Assembly: GCA_963662175.1 (NCBI GenBank)
Contig: OY759215.1
Location: 9,475,079-9,539,078, forward strand
Direction: 5' to 3'
Length of the DNA stretch: 64,000 nucleotides
DNA from: Aradus depressus
Lineage: Eukaryota; Arthropoda; Insecta; Hemiptera; Aradidae
Part shown: positions 21,703 through 32,519 of the stretch, one piece after another
Position numbering within the stretch: position 1 is the first letter of the stretch
Layout: each line of letters starts with the position of its first letter
Translations under genes and position numbers: made by a program
Notes under the pieces: model-generated
What the model was told of the DNA's origin: nothing
Seen by the model: only the letters and a program-made list of their open reading frames with translations
The model's database searches: none

Positions 21703-22944
21703 TTATATTGCAAAGCCCAAATTTAATTTTATCTTTTTCCGGATGCCCCGGCGAATTATGTCTTTAAAAATCCCCTCCCCCTTTTCTAAATATTTGTTCA
21801 GTGTTAATTTTGTCCTTAATACCTGTTTGAATGCTTTTACTCTCTTTTTAAAATTGTTCTTATGTCTTTTATTAGCCTCCTTTCTATTTCCAGTTTGTCT
21901 GTAAGTTTTAACTATATTTTCTTTAAAATTAAAATTTGTCTTTTGTTTGTTGTCCTCAGTCTGTTCGTTTGTTTCGTTTAATAACATCAAAATGTTCCTT
22001 TCACTCTGTCCATCCACATCAATATTAATCCTATTTTCTTGAATTTCACTTAATTCTAATTTTTCTACATTTTGACTCTCTTCCTCCACATCTTTCTCTA
22101 AAATTTGGGTCTGTTCCTCCACACTGTTATTCTCTGTTCCCTCTACCTCATCAACTTGTGACTGACTGTCAATAATAAGAACCTCTTTTTCTACTTCAGA
22201 ATTCCCTTCATCCACCTTGTTAATTTTTTGATTTAAATGCTTTTCTAAGTTTTCTCCTGCTTTATCTATCTTACTTTCAACTCTTTCATTTTCTATTTGA
22301 ATTTTCTCTAATTGGTTCTTCAAATTGTCCACCTTTTTATCTAATCTCGCTTCCAAAAATTGGATGTCACCTCTTAAATTTCCCATCTCTCCCTTTAATT
22401 CTTTTCCCTGTTCTTCTATTCTCTGATTTATATTTTCCAAATCCCCCCTTAATTCTATTCCTTGCTCTTTCATATTCCTCCTTAAATCTCTACCCTGTTC
22501 TTCTATTTTTTGATTGATATTTCCAATATCCCCCCTTAATTTTTTTTCTTGTTCTTCTATTTTTTGATTGATATTTCCAATATCCCCCCTTAATTTTTTT
22601 TCTTGTTCTTCTATTTTTTGATTGATATTTCCAATATCCCCCCTTAATTTTCCTAATTTATTACTTTGCTCTTCCATTTTTTGATTCATATCCCCTCTTA
22701 AATTTCCCATATCCCCAGTTAACTTTGTCAACACAACACGGAGCCATTCCATATCAGGAGCAGCAATGCCCTCTTTTTCTTTATCTTTATTTACCCCCTC
22801 CCCTTGCGACTCCTCACCTGTACCCTGCATGGACTCCATTGCGGCTGGAGTCTCCCTTTCTCTATCTTCCGATAACTCCATATCGGATCTTTCCTCTCTA
22901 CTTTCCTCCTCCAATCTCTTCGCCTCTCCTCTGGTAATTGGCAT
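21703..22944 (-). CDS. gag-like coiled-coil protein of LTR element
   Basis: 413 residues starting MPITRGEAKRLEEES. Residues 1-60 are acidic and charged. Residues ~70-240 form one long coiled coil built on an 18-residue unit LRGDIGNINQKIEEQEKK, repeated at least three times nearly unchanged (54-bp DNA repeats at ~22490-22650) and more loosely on both sides. Residues 240-320 are Glu-rich, and 330-413 are Lys/Arg-rich, suiting nucleic-acid binding. There is no CCHC zinc knuckle and no capsid homology that I recognise. The first ATG lies ~260 bases inside the 5' LTR, as expected for gag. The role is inferred: oligomeric structural protein of the element. The ORF is intact and probably expressed if the element is transcribed. 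A host origin cannot be excluded. Confidence 0.75.
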   Translation of the reverse strand: MPITRGEAKRLEEESREERSDMELSEDRERETPAAMESMQGTGEESQGEGVNKDKEKEGIAAPDMEWLRVVLTKLTGDMGNLRGDMNQKMEEQSNKLGKLRGDIGNINQKIEEQEKKLRGDIGNINQKIEEQEKKLRGDIGNINQKIEEQGRDLRRNMKEQGIELRGDLENINQRIEEQGKELKGEMGNLRGDIQFLEARLDKKVDNLKNQLEKIQIENERVESKIDKAGENLEKHLNQKINKVDEGNSEVEKEVLIIDSQSQVDEVEGTENNSVEEQTQILEKDVEEESQNVEKLELSEIQENRINIDVDGQSERNILMLLNETNEQTEDNKQKTNFNFKENIVKTYRQTGNRKEANKRHKNNFKKRVKAFKQVLRTKLTLNKYLEKGEGIFKDIIRRGIRKKIKLNLGFAI

Positions 22945-23201
22945 TTTCTTACTTTATTAAATATATTAATACTAAACAAAAACAATGTTAAAATAGTAAC
23001 CTTCTTTTGAAGTTTGAAAAAAAAAAATATTATTTCTCAAAATTAAATGTAACCCTTATTTGTCTCTATTCTATCCTTTTCATCTTTTTCAACCTATTTC
23101 CCTTACTTTAATTAATATAAAAAAATTCTCCCATCAAGGTTTTGCCAAAATATGATGGGGCTTTGTGGCGAAAATCGTCCACACAAGGGATATGCCAAAA
23201 A

Positions 23202-23992
23202 TGTGATTAAAAACTTGTTTGCTACCACATTTCCTGTAGAAATTTGATCTCTTTTGTTTATTTAAATTTTGATTTCTACAGTAGTTTGCCGAAAATTGCC
23301 CTAAAAAATATTATCAATAATTTAAGACGTGCAATTTTTAAGAAAGTACACGTATACAACGAAAAAAATTCAATTAAACAAACTTTACACTTGGATTCAC
23401 AAAGAGATACCAATTTTTAATAATTTTAAATAATATTAATTTCTAATCCAAAGGTTTTTTTAAATGATACTACTGGGACAACAGGGAAGATGAATAGAAT
23501 ATAATTTGAAGAGGACAAATAATTGGGTTATTATCTATATTTACATATTTAAATTTAAAAAAAAACTTATTTGAACAAACAAAACAAAAATTTACAATGG
23601 CACAAAAACATTAAATTAATACTTAAAAAAACTATTTCTTTTTTTTTTTTATTTGGGCATATTGAAAATAGATATTATTAATTGTACCTTCTCGACGCCT
23701 CTACCACAAAAACCAGACCCCGTCAACTCTTCACACTTTAATTCCACCCCAGTCAACTTTCATCTAATTGTTCAACTTCATTTTTATTTAAAACATATCA
23801 AACCACATGCACCGTTTAAGAGCTAGCTCACGACTCCATTCCACTTAACACTATTTCACAGCTGTTTTTTATATGTTTTCTTGTTTTGTTTCTCAAACTC
23901 CTTGATATATATCTAATATATATATGATATTAGATTATAATAAAAAAAATTACCTCTTTTCATTAAAAAAATGTTCCGTAGTGTACATCACA
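23202..23992 (-). repeat. 5' LTR (minus strand)
   Basis: 791 bp, matching 18767-19557. Minus-strand transcription of the element should start within it. Confidence 0.95.
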
Positions 23993-24791
23993 ACACATTA
24001 AAATGATTAAATTATTAACATAAAAAAATTAATTATATATTTTTTTTTAAAAAGTAAATTTCTTTTAAAACAAATGAGTAAAAAACAAAACACGGCCATC
24101 AGCTGTTTTTTAGTGTGTGGAGTGACGAGTCGAGGTTTGAGAATGGCGACGGTCTGAGTGTGTGGAGAGTGGTGTTTAGGCTTAAAATGTAATGAACTAA
24201 ATAGAAGTGAATTGACGGTGAAATTGATCCGCAAAGAAGGTACTGTCTGAAAAAAGATTGAAATAATAGTTTTAAGAATTTAGTTTTTAAGAGTTTTTCT
24301 TTTGATTTTTGTTTGTTTCAATGTTTAGTTTTATAATTTTATAATGTAGATGGTCTACAAAAATAAACCCAAACTATTTGTTCTATTAAATTATATTCTA
24401 TTCATTTTCCCTGTTTACCCAGCAAATTATTTGAAAACCTTTGGATTAGATTTAATATTATTTAAAATGATTAAAAATGGCATCTCTTTAGAAATCCAAA
24501 TGAAAAGTTGGTTAACTGAATTTTTTTTTTAAAGACATACATTTTCTTAAAAATTGCACATCTTGAACTTTAGATATTTTTAGAGCCCTTTTCGAAAACT
24601 ACTGTAGAAATCAAAATTTAGTAAAAGACCAGTTATAAAATTTCCACAGGAAATGTAGTAATTTAATTTTATTATTTATTCTTATTGTTTATTTAATTAT
24701 TAATATTAATTCAATTATTATTTATATTTATAATTATTCATCATTTATTTATTTAAAATTAATACTTTACCTCTTTTTTTTTTTTACCACA
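23993..24791 (+). mobile_element. older solo LTR, right piece
   Basis: Continues the LTR that starts at 18742. Shared blocks with the young LTR, in the opposite orientation, are 'atcagctgttttttagtgtg', 'gaaaactactgtagaaatc' and 'ttccacaggaaatgtag'. It ends near 'taccaca' at 24791, where the following TCAT differs by one base from ACAT before 18742, a possible worn TSD. Both pieces together give ~820 bp. A 60-codon ORF at 24350-24532 is part of it and not a gene. Confidence 0.75.
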
Positions 24792-25990
24792 TCATACTAC
24801 CAGCATATTACACCATCGTCAGGTTTACTTATAAACAAAGTCAGTTTACTGAGTCCGAACCCTTCTTAGACATGAGGCAAAAAAGTTACAACCAGAAACC
24901 ATGAGCGTACAAATGACCTGAACGGCTTGAGAAAGGATGGCAACCCAGCGGCAGCTCTTCATAGAGATAACAAATAATTTAAGATGGTAATAAAAATTAA
25001 AATGAAAAGATGAACAAAAAAGAAAAATACAATTTACTGGGAAAATGAAAAAATTAGAAAGTAATGGGAATAGAGATTAATTCAGAGGGGAAAGAATAAT
25101 TTAGGGGGGCCGTAAATCGCGATTCCACCTCCTTTTCAATCTCCTGGGGGCGTTATTTGGTAAATGTTATGATATGAAAGTATTTCTCGATTTTCGTATG
25201 CTCGTAATATTTCCAAAAATCTTGTGTAGAGTTCCTAAATAATACTATAACTGAGAAATGTAAAACTTGAATACATTTTATATTTGACGTTTTACTTGAA
25301 ACATTCATTTGTTAACTGTTTGTCTAGGATGATTTGTCTAAATAGGTGTAGCAGTTTTGTTTTTCTGCCATGTCCAGTTTCGATCGTTGAGGTTAAGTGT
25401 GAGGGTCCCATGTCAGCTTTTTGTCCAAAGTTAATCCAAGGTATCGTACCGTATCAGTTTGTGGGAGATTTGATATGATTTGAGATGGTGTTGTTGTGTA
25501 AATGATGCATGTGCATGAATATCAGCATCAGTTAAGATAATAATATTAAGATGGTAAACATAAGTTTCTAGTATGAACTCACCTTATAAACTCGTTGAAC
25601 AGGTTTCCTGTTTAGGTCTTCAAGATATGGCGTAAAAAGCGCCATTTACCATTCTACTTTTCTCATAAAAATAGATTTTCTTTTAGCCATGAAAAGATAT
25701 AGCTGACGAAAATTTTAAAAGAAGTAATGATGAACATTTGATGATCTCAAAAGATGAACTGAAGATTTTAATTAAAAAAAACTAGGCTTCCAATCCCATT
25801 CCTCTCCTTTCTTCTGTATAAAAAGCTCCGGTACCAATTTAGCAGAGAAAAAATGTATAAGAACTTTTTCTATGTCGGTGTTTTCTGGGTCGACTACAAA
25901 AAAAAAAAAAAATTGATGAGAATGGCTGGAGCTTACCCATACAGTTCTGTCTATTCTCTGTCCGCTCTTTGTCTGTATTTACGTTGGCGT
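24792..25990. other. unassigned AT-rich DNA
   Basis: No supported exon. 24800-24960 and 25100-25160 are slightly GC-richer. The 64-codon ORF at 25284 has no recognised content. Confidence 0.4.
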
Positions 25991-25993
25991 AGA

Positions 25994-26040
25994 GGGGGGG
26001 GGGGGGCGGGATGGGCACCCCGCAAAATGCCCGCCCCCCC
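25994..26040. repeat. G-run / C-run hairpin
   Basis: A 13-base G-run followed by CGGGATGGGCACCCC and CCCGCCCCCCC can fold into a long GC hairpin. It introduces the GC-rich block that follows. Confidence 0.7.
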
Positions 26041-26410
26041 AGAAAATTGCGATATAATGTACCTAATTAAACAAAATTATAATATATATAACGACGAGTC
26101 CAACTACCCGGCATTCAACGTTCAGCCGGTTTGTCACCTCCTGCTGGGAACAGAAAAAGCCCTCATGACCCGGCGCCGGGGGCGAATGACGGGCCAGGCC
26201 CAAAGTCTACCCCCGGCGACCGTGATGTAGAAGCAGTCCCACTCCACCGATCTCCAGCTCTCTTGGCGCCGCCAGGCAGCCGCAACCCTAGGAGGTCTGG
26301 GAGCGCCAGTGTTGTCGCCCCCTAGACACCCATCCCAACAAATTTCAATTCCGATGAAGTTGCGGGGCGGGTGATTTACCGGAGCACCCGAGCTAACAAA
26401 AAAAAAATAT
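26041..26410. other. GC-rich island of unknown origin
   Basis: 26100-26395 is strikingly GC-rich (cggcgccgggggcgaatgac, gcgccgccaggcagccgcaa) within AT-rich surroundings. Both edges carry similar text: 'atatatataacgacgagtcc' at ~26082 and 'atatatataacgacaactc' at ~26410, which may be an imperfect duplication flanking an insert. Two overlapping ORFs (125 and 64 codons) are rich in Pro, Arg and Gly and show no recognisable domain. Possible non-LTR element 5' region or transferred fragment; unresolved. Confidence 0.45.
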
Positions 26411-27430
26411 ATATATATAACGACAACTCAATCACAGACTAAAATTACAGTCAAGACAAGGATATTGCAAGCTTCAGGTCCCAGTCAAACGTTATTCGGA
26501 TTCAAATTACGCTTTCTTAAAGTTTGGACTCCAACGAATGCTGCCAATCGGCAAAGTATGAGAGTTTACCGAACGCATCGTCATGCGTGTCACAACAAAA
26601 CGCGCGGCAATTTTAAAATCTCTCCCAAAAACCCGCAATCTTGCCGGTGGGGAAATTTTCTAAAAATATTTTTCGTCCGTCAAAAAGCTGAGGGGGAAAT
26701 GTTTAATCTCTTCAAGCAATCGATTCGAGGTCATTCCTAAATATTGACAAAAGCAAACAATGACAACTATTGTTAGTATTATTTAAAAAAATATCCATCA
26801 TACTATAAATAAATAATAATTTAAAACTACTCACCTCAGGGTAATATTTCATCGGATGAGGACAACTATTGTACCGCCCATTTAAAAAATATTATCTGAT
26901 CCAGAGAGAGAAAATAAAACGATTTTTACTCTTTGATAAATTTTCATATTGGTGAAGATAAATGAGACAGTTAAGTTTCTTTTTTTCTTTTGCTGAAATC
27001 GATTTAAAAGAAGTATGATTGATGAGAGTGGAGGGTACCAAGTGAGAGAGAGAGAGTGAGATTGTGAGAGAGGTGAATCATTAATCGAATAATATGAAGA
27101 GCATCGAACCCAAGTTTGTGGATCGATTCGTTATTATTAGGTCGATTCAGGAATACAAAGATATCGACCATTGGGCAAAAATAGCATAGTCAAATTGGGT
27201 ATCTATTTAAAGAGTTTAGAGATTACATAATGAAAACCATTTTTTGGATTACTCACGATCTACCTGAAAGATGATTGTTCGTTTCACCGAATACATTCAT
27301 AAAAGTTAACGTAACAGAATAAATGTTTATTCTTTTTAAATATGTTTTACCGTTGCTATGGTTCACAAGGAAAGAAAAAAAACAGAACTCTTCTGTGGTG
27401 GAGTGGATAGAGCTTCTGGCTAATTGAGTT
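26411..27430. other. unassigned
   Basis: AT-rich with GA-rich runs at 27040-27075. A 91-codon ORF at 26465-26740 has no recognisable domain and no splice or promoter support. Confidence 0.4.
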
Positions 27431-27439
27431 TTACACTAC

Positions 27440-27642
27440 GGTTGTTTGGAACAGGATATCAACCTGTGGATAAGGTTGTTTGGAACATGATAGTAACCTG
27501 TAGATAAGGTTGTTTGGAACAGGATAGTAACCTGTAGATAAGGTTGTTTGGAACAGGACAGTAACCTGTAGATAAGGTTGTTTGGAACAGGATAGTAACC
27601 TGTAGATAAGGTTGTTTGGAACAGGATAGTAACCTGTAGATA
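27440..27642. repeat. tandem array, 34-bp unit x6
   Basis: The unit 'ggttgtttggaacaggatag' + 'taacctgtagataa' starts at 27440, 27474, 27508, 27542, 27576 and 27610, with one or two differences per copy. Two 71-76 codon minus ORFs are repeat artefacts; a 34-bp period rotates the reading frame. Confidence 0.95.
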
Positions 27643-28261
27643 ACCCGTCACAAATAACCATTGCCCCTTAATGCGATAAAAAATTTAAATAAAATAAGAC
27701 GACTCCGAATTGTTCTACAAAACCTTCAAACGTTGAGCACTAACTGTTCTTTACTTCAAATTTTTTCTTTTCGAAATTCCAAAAAAAATAAAAAACTTTT
27801 TACAATTATACAATAAGGTTCCTTAACCAATTCCCTATATACACCAAATATAAATCAAAAATCATCAGTTAAATTAAAAACAATGCTACTGCTTAGAAGT
27901 AAATTAAAAAAAAACTCTTAAAGAAGAAAAAAAAAAAAAAAAGTAACTGAAATTAATAGACAATAAATTAATAAACATTCAAAAACAGAGATTATAATTT
28001 AAAATCGTGAACGGATATTTTTGTGTTTCCCTCCCTGAGTTTTCCCTATTTTCTTTACCAAAACGTTTCGATTTCTGTCACATTTAACTAAAAAGGTTTT
28101 ACTGAAATTTATTATGTAGTCCAATGGGAGCTCAACATTTAGGTCTTAAATGATTTGGAGGAATGGAGGTGTCCCTCGAGTAGCTACCAACCAATCTAAG
28201 GAATCATATGTACTTATTTAGTGTGATGGTGATTTTTATTCTATATATTATCACTATTTGG
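27643..28261. other. unassigned AT-rich DNA
   Basis: A-runs near 27780 and 27930. No gene or known repeat. Confidence 0.4.
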
Positions 28262-28530
28262 GTAAGTTAGGTTATCGGTGAGACTTTCGATGTTGAATTT
28301 TTTCCAGAATTTCATGTTTACCGACCTCCTTATTACAAAAATTGAAACAAAATTCCCCGTCTTTGTTTGTATGCATGCGTCTGTGTTTCTCTCCGAACAC
28401 AATAACTCCTGATAGAATTAATGTAATTTCATGAAATTTTATATGTATATCCAGAATTCCACATGGAGAAAACTTATTGATAAACAGTCAAAGGGAAAGA
28501 GGATCAGGGGAGGCTCTTGGACAAGGGGAA
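28262..28530 (+). repeat. repeat A copy, partial
   Basis: Blocks 'ggttatcggtgagactttcg', 'cgttgaattttttccagaat'-type text, 'gataactcc'-type 'aataactcctgatagaatta' and 'aaacagtcaaagggaaag'. Confidence 0.65.
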
Positions 28531-29150
28531 ATTTTCTTATATGAAAATACGTTTTCCTGAAGGACTTTCATGTGGGAAATTCAAATCTGAAATCAGAAAT
28601 TTGCTATCAGACACAGTTTCTTATTTATACGAGAATATTTGTCTAATTTAACTGAAATTCCTAAGTCTGGGATAAAGATAACAACAGTTGGCGACAATGA
28701 TTTTTGTCTTTCATTTGTTTTTATATTCAAGAGTTGACATCCCGTTGAAAATAGATTTATGTTAGTTAAAAAGCAAGTTATTGTTAAACTATTTAGAATT
28801 GAATTTCATAGCGTGTTAAACTAGCGAATGTAGATGGTAGAGACCTTCCATGTCATGTGAGTAAATACACATACTATATTTATGTTTTAACTACAGTATA
28901 TTATTCTGACACCTGTAGTATATAATATATGTAAAACTTTCCATATTTCTCTTTTACTGAAATCTCTTCAACCACAGACGTAAACTAGAAGTCAGATTCT
29001 AACGTAGAGAGAGAGACAGTGAAATCTTAAGTTTAACCTGGCATTTTTGTTAGATGAAGTGAGTAATGTTTGTTTACATTATGTATTGTCTTTTATATGC
29101 ACAATTCAACTCATAGCAGTAATTTCACATGTTTATGTATCTCTTCTATA
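28531..29150. other. unassigned
   Basis: AT-rich DNA with a small near-palindrome (tatagtatattattctg...gtagtatataatatatg) around 28900-28930. No gene. Confidence 0.4.
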
Positions 29151-29154
29151 TTAT

Positions 29155-29400
29155 AATAGCCGATGAAATGTATCGACACAACATTTAGTATAAGGATATT
29201 GAGCCCAAATGGTAGTTTATTTTTACAGAGAGAGATATTTAATAATATATTTGGTGCTCGACTCAAATAGCCAAACAACTACCGATGTAATGAATATATC
29301 GACAAAAATTTATTACGAAGATTCAGAAGTCACTAAGTAACTCAAATATTAGTTTTAGTCCAACCGGAGGGGGTTTATTACCAATAGTCATTCAGAAAAA
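29155..29400 (+). repeat. repeat A sub-blocks
   Basis: 'gccgatgaaatgtatcgaca' at 29160 and 'ctaccgatgtaatgaatata' + 'gaagattcagaagtcactaa' at 29281 are two successive sub-blocks. The tip is absent. Confidence 0.6.
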
Positions 29401-29689
29401 GTCAAACTTTTCTTATGATCAAAACCTATTTCACACTTGACTGTCCAATCTAAACTTAATCTCCATCCTAATCCTTGCAGCTATAGGATGATCCTGTCCG
29501 GGCTGTCAGTCCTCAAACCGACCTCCATTCTGCCAACTTCTCTGAATATTGAAACCGACAAGAGGAGCCACCATTCAGGTAATCAGACTTTAATTGACAT
29601 AATTATTTTAGAGGAGACAGTTAATATAATTTGTTATATAATTATATTATAATTCTTATATTTTGTAATATAAATAAAATAATTTATTT
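29401..29689. other. unassigned, short ORF
   Basis: A 71-codon ORF (29437-29652) has no recognised content. The end is TA-rich. Confidence 0.35.
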
Positions 29690-30790
29690 ATGTCTTAAAT
29701 AGAAATAATAGAAGTTGTATTCCCACTGTTCTATTTCTCACCAGAACCAGATTTCAACACACCTGTGTCATCATCAGTAGCACATCTATGAATACATATA
29801 AAATATTAATATGGAGAAGTAACAAGCAAAAAACATTAAAGCATTAGGGTAGATAGAAAAAATAAAACTACTTACGTGTCTAAACGAACACTGGCTAATA
29901 GCTCAAAGGGGATATGAGGAATATATTCAATACACTCTAGTTAATGAAAACTGACATTATTGCAGAAATATTGTGAAATAATTCAAATGAACTTGAATGA
30001 AATAAAACTAGTTTATTTATGGTATTGTCTAATTTCACATAATATATATATAGATAGAAATACCGAAATTTCTCCCATGTAATATATATATATTATATGA
30101 AATTAGACAATACCATAAATGAACTAGTTTTATTTCATTCAAGTGCACTCTAGTTAGTTTGTTTTTTTATTATGACTCAGGCCCGGGCTATAACTACGAG
30201 GTCATATCGCCTACTACCAGAGCGCTCTTTCGTCACTTTGGTGGACATGAGCCCGACTCCCATTTACCTCCCAGATAAAATAAACTAAGGGCCTCGGTTG
30301 GGTTTGGAACCCACGATCTTGAGCTCAGAAGGCAAGCACGCATACCACTGAGCTACCGGCGCCCTCAAAACAAAAATGCACTCTATGTACAAACAAATAA
30401 ATACTTGAACATTCATTCTAAAATAATATGATACAAACAATAAATAAATATATATATTTTATCTATAGTATAAATTAACATTTTAGAATGAATGTTCAAG
30501 TTTTTATTTGCGTGTATATAGAGTGCTTTGAATAAACGTACTATCCCCTCCCCTTTGAGCAATTAGCCAGTGTTCGTTTAGACACCACACTATACAATGG
30601 TATATAGCTTTATATTATTTGCTTACTCTGTATCCTAATGGTTTAATGTTTTTGCTAGTTACTTTTTCATATTTACATTTTATATGTATTTCTAGGTGTG
30701 CAACTGATGATGACACAGTTACGTTCAAAACCGGTTCTGTTCGGAAATGAAACCATGAAAAAGTGGGAAGACAAACGTCTTTTATTTATA
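29690..30790. mobile_element. ~1.1-kb fold-back element, Penelope-like ends
   Basis: Left and right halves are inverted copies. 'caacacacctgtgtcatcat' (29751) answers 'ctgatgatgacacagttacg' (30704), and 'aaacgaacactggctaatag' (29883) answers 'aattagccagtgttcgttta' (30561). Two perfect-looking inner palindromes lie at 29988-30155 (ctagtttatttatggtattg / caataccataaatgaactag) and 30379-30530 (aaatacttgaacattcattc / gaatgaatgttcaagttttt). Both arms contain CTGATGA followed by a short stem and TGAAA/CAAAA, like the hammerhead-type motif of Penelope-like retroelements. No ORF of note. A SINE sits between the arms. Confidence 0.7.
30170..30366 (-). repeat. SINE copy with internal deletion
   Basis: Head (box A gctcagaaggcaagc, box B tgggtttggaaccca) and distal body are present, but ~130 bp between 'gagcccgactcc' and 'catttacctcccagat' are missing. 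It lies at the centre of the fold-back element and lacks a CCTAA tail. Confidence 0.9.
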
Positions 30791-31057
30791 TGAGAAATAT
30801 CGTCCCACAACATCTTACTATCACCATTATTTTATTGTATCGATTTTCTTTCACAATTTTTTTTATTTTGGTAATTTTGAAAGGAGGGGCTAACCATTCA
30901 ACGCATCCAATTTATTCATTATTTATGGCCCCGACCAATCAATCAATTACATTTTTCTCTTTTTTCCTTTAACTGAATGAGAGCTTAAATGTCTCCTATA
31001 ATTCTTTAAAACAATTATATATAATTTCCATCTACTATTCACAGACAGGAATATTTA
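30791..31057. other. unassigned
   Basis: T-rich DNA. The 69-codon ORF starting at 30763 is not supported. Confidence 0.35.
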
Positions 31058-31378
31058 CTTCTTTAGCTATACGAAGCTATGTAATGGGTCAAAAATCCGA
31101 TGTAGAGTTTTCGACGAAATTTCAGTTTTTCCGATCCCTTTTATTCCAAAAATTTAAAAAAAACGAAAAAAAAAAAAAAACAGGATTTGTCACATACATG
31201 TTTGGACACGATAACTCTCGATATAACACATCGACACGACATTTTCATAAGGACAATGAATTGATTTTCAGTCAAATCGGCCGAATTAGGGGCAATTTTA
31301 TTCCGATGAAAACTCAACATTGAGTTTGACCGATTATATAATTTTACCTACACTTCATATAGCAGGGTAAGTAAAATT
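31058..31378. repeat. repeat A, head-to-head fold-back copy
   Basis: Both ends are the same end of repeat A: 'acttctttagctatacgaag' + 'ctatgtaatgggtcaaaaat' on the left, and 'ttgaccgattatataatttt' + 'atagcagggtaagtaaaa' on the right in inverted orientation. A middle part of one sub-block remains. Confidence 0.75.
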
Positions 31379-31439
31379 TATACAATAATATTAAAAAGTG
31401 TCATGGAGGCAATGAGGAAACCAAGACTGCCGTCACTTA

Positions 31440-31540
31440 TCCTAACAATGTATTCCGATTCATTAACAATGTATTCCGATTCACTAACAATGTATTCCGA
31501 TTCACTAACAATGTATTCCGATTCACTGACAATGTATTGC
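31440..31540. repeat. tandem array, 21-bp unit x5
   Basis: 'taacaatgtattccgattcac' repeats at 21-bp spacing from ~31443; the fifth copy is partial. Confidence 0.95.
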
Positions 31541-32032
31541 GCACACACTATGTTTCTCTATATTTTCAGAGAATGAACCCAGTCCATACATAATGCCCTT
31601 TCTAAAAACTTGATATGTACTTAATTAGTTTTGTGTTTTGGCTATTTTCCTAGTTGAACTTTGCATCCAATCGGTATGTGAATATCTGGTAAAGGAATAA
31701 TGTTTAATATTGCTCCACTAAAGAGAATTTCTGCTTCACCCCAGCGCTGTACCGCGGCTCTGTTTTGTAAACCCCAACAATTCCACACTCCCTCCGGTTG
31801 GCTTTCTGTAAAGTTAACTTTGAACCCGACCATGGAATGTTCTTTATTTATGTATCAATAGACATATTATCTACATTCCACCCCACACCAATGGAACTCG
31901 TTCTCTTGAAGATATAACTAAGTTTATGAATAAATGGTGCAAATAATGGGCAGAAACATTCTACATTCCCAAAATGTCTAATCAAGTTCCTTTGGTATTG
32001 GGATAATTATTCAAAATCGGTGAATAACCAGA
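31541..32032 (-). other. unassigned region with orphan 63-codon ORF (31642-31833)
   Basis: The minus-strand ORF starts in a good context (ccATGG). It has conserved-looking composition, with 'GVWNCWGLQNRAAVQRWGEA' and 'PLPDIHIPIGCKVQL', and no low-complexity residues, unlike other ORFs here. I do not recognise the family. It could be a remnant exon, a transposon or virus-derived fragment, or chance. Confidence 0.25.
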
Positions 32033-32398
32033 AATGTACTTCCCCAACTCGAATCAAATGCGTTTTTTCTCTCCTTCCAAAACCAATGAGTCGATTTGCC
32101 TAAAAATAAATATTTGACTTACACAGGCACTTCCTCATACTAAATTTGGTAGCTATATATTCATTACATCAGCAGTCATTGAAGGTTTTTTTATTAATTT
32201 CCCTTTCCAATATGACTGAAAGTCTATATGATATTCCGGATACACATACAAAATTTCATGTCGATATATTCATGGTTCCATTTATGGAATCAGAGGGTCG
32301 GAAAACATGAAATTCACTCAACGAAACTCAATAACGAATTTCTGACACATTACATAAATTGCTTTACGAGTATACTTGGTTCAGTTGGGGAAGTGTAA
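32033..32398 (-). repeat. repeat A copy, both tips visible
   Basis: Starts 'atgtacttccccaactcgaa' and ends 'ggttcagttggggaagtgt'. The middle is shortened to two sub-blocks ('tcgatatattcatggttcc'). Confidence 0.8.
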
Positions 32399-32519
32399 CA
32401 ATTAATTAATAAAGAAATATATTAATGTATTTATGTCAAGGCACTGAGCCCGTGCCTAGGTCACAGGTCACAGGTCATTGAGGTTCAAGATTCTTCCTCT
32501 CAAAGTAATCGAGTTCAAA

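Larger units (their letters stand above)
18767..23992 (-). mobile_element. young non-autonomous LTR retrotransposon (5,226 bp)
   Basis: Two 791-bp LTRs (18767-19557 and 23202-23992), TGTGATTAAAAAC...GTACATCACA, appear identical and are flanked by a perfect 4-bp TSD ACAC. On the minus strand, the primer-binding side is TTTTTGGCATATCCC just inside the 23.2-kb LTR, and a polypurine tract (AAGAAGGAGAAGG, complement of ~19560-19575) sits beside the 18.8-kb LTR. The 3.6-kb interior encodes one 413-residue gag-like protein and no protease, reverse transcriptase, RNase H or integrase. It is therefore of the gag-only, TR-GAG/LARD type and depends on another element in trans. Matching LTRs imply recent insertion. 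Confidence 0.95.

Noticed and set aside
26465..26740. 91-codon ORF as a gene
   Set aside because: No domain, no Kozak or splice support, and composition like its surroundings.
27431..27661. Repetitive 71-76 codon proteins
   Set aside because: A 34-bp tandem DNA repeat shifts frame each unit; the 'protein repeat' is a by-product.
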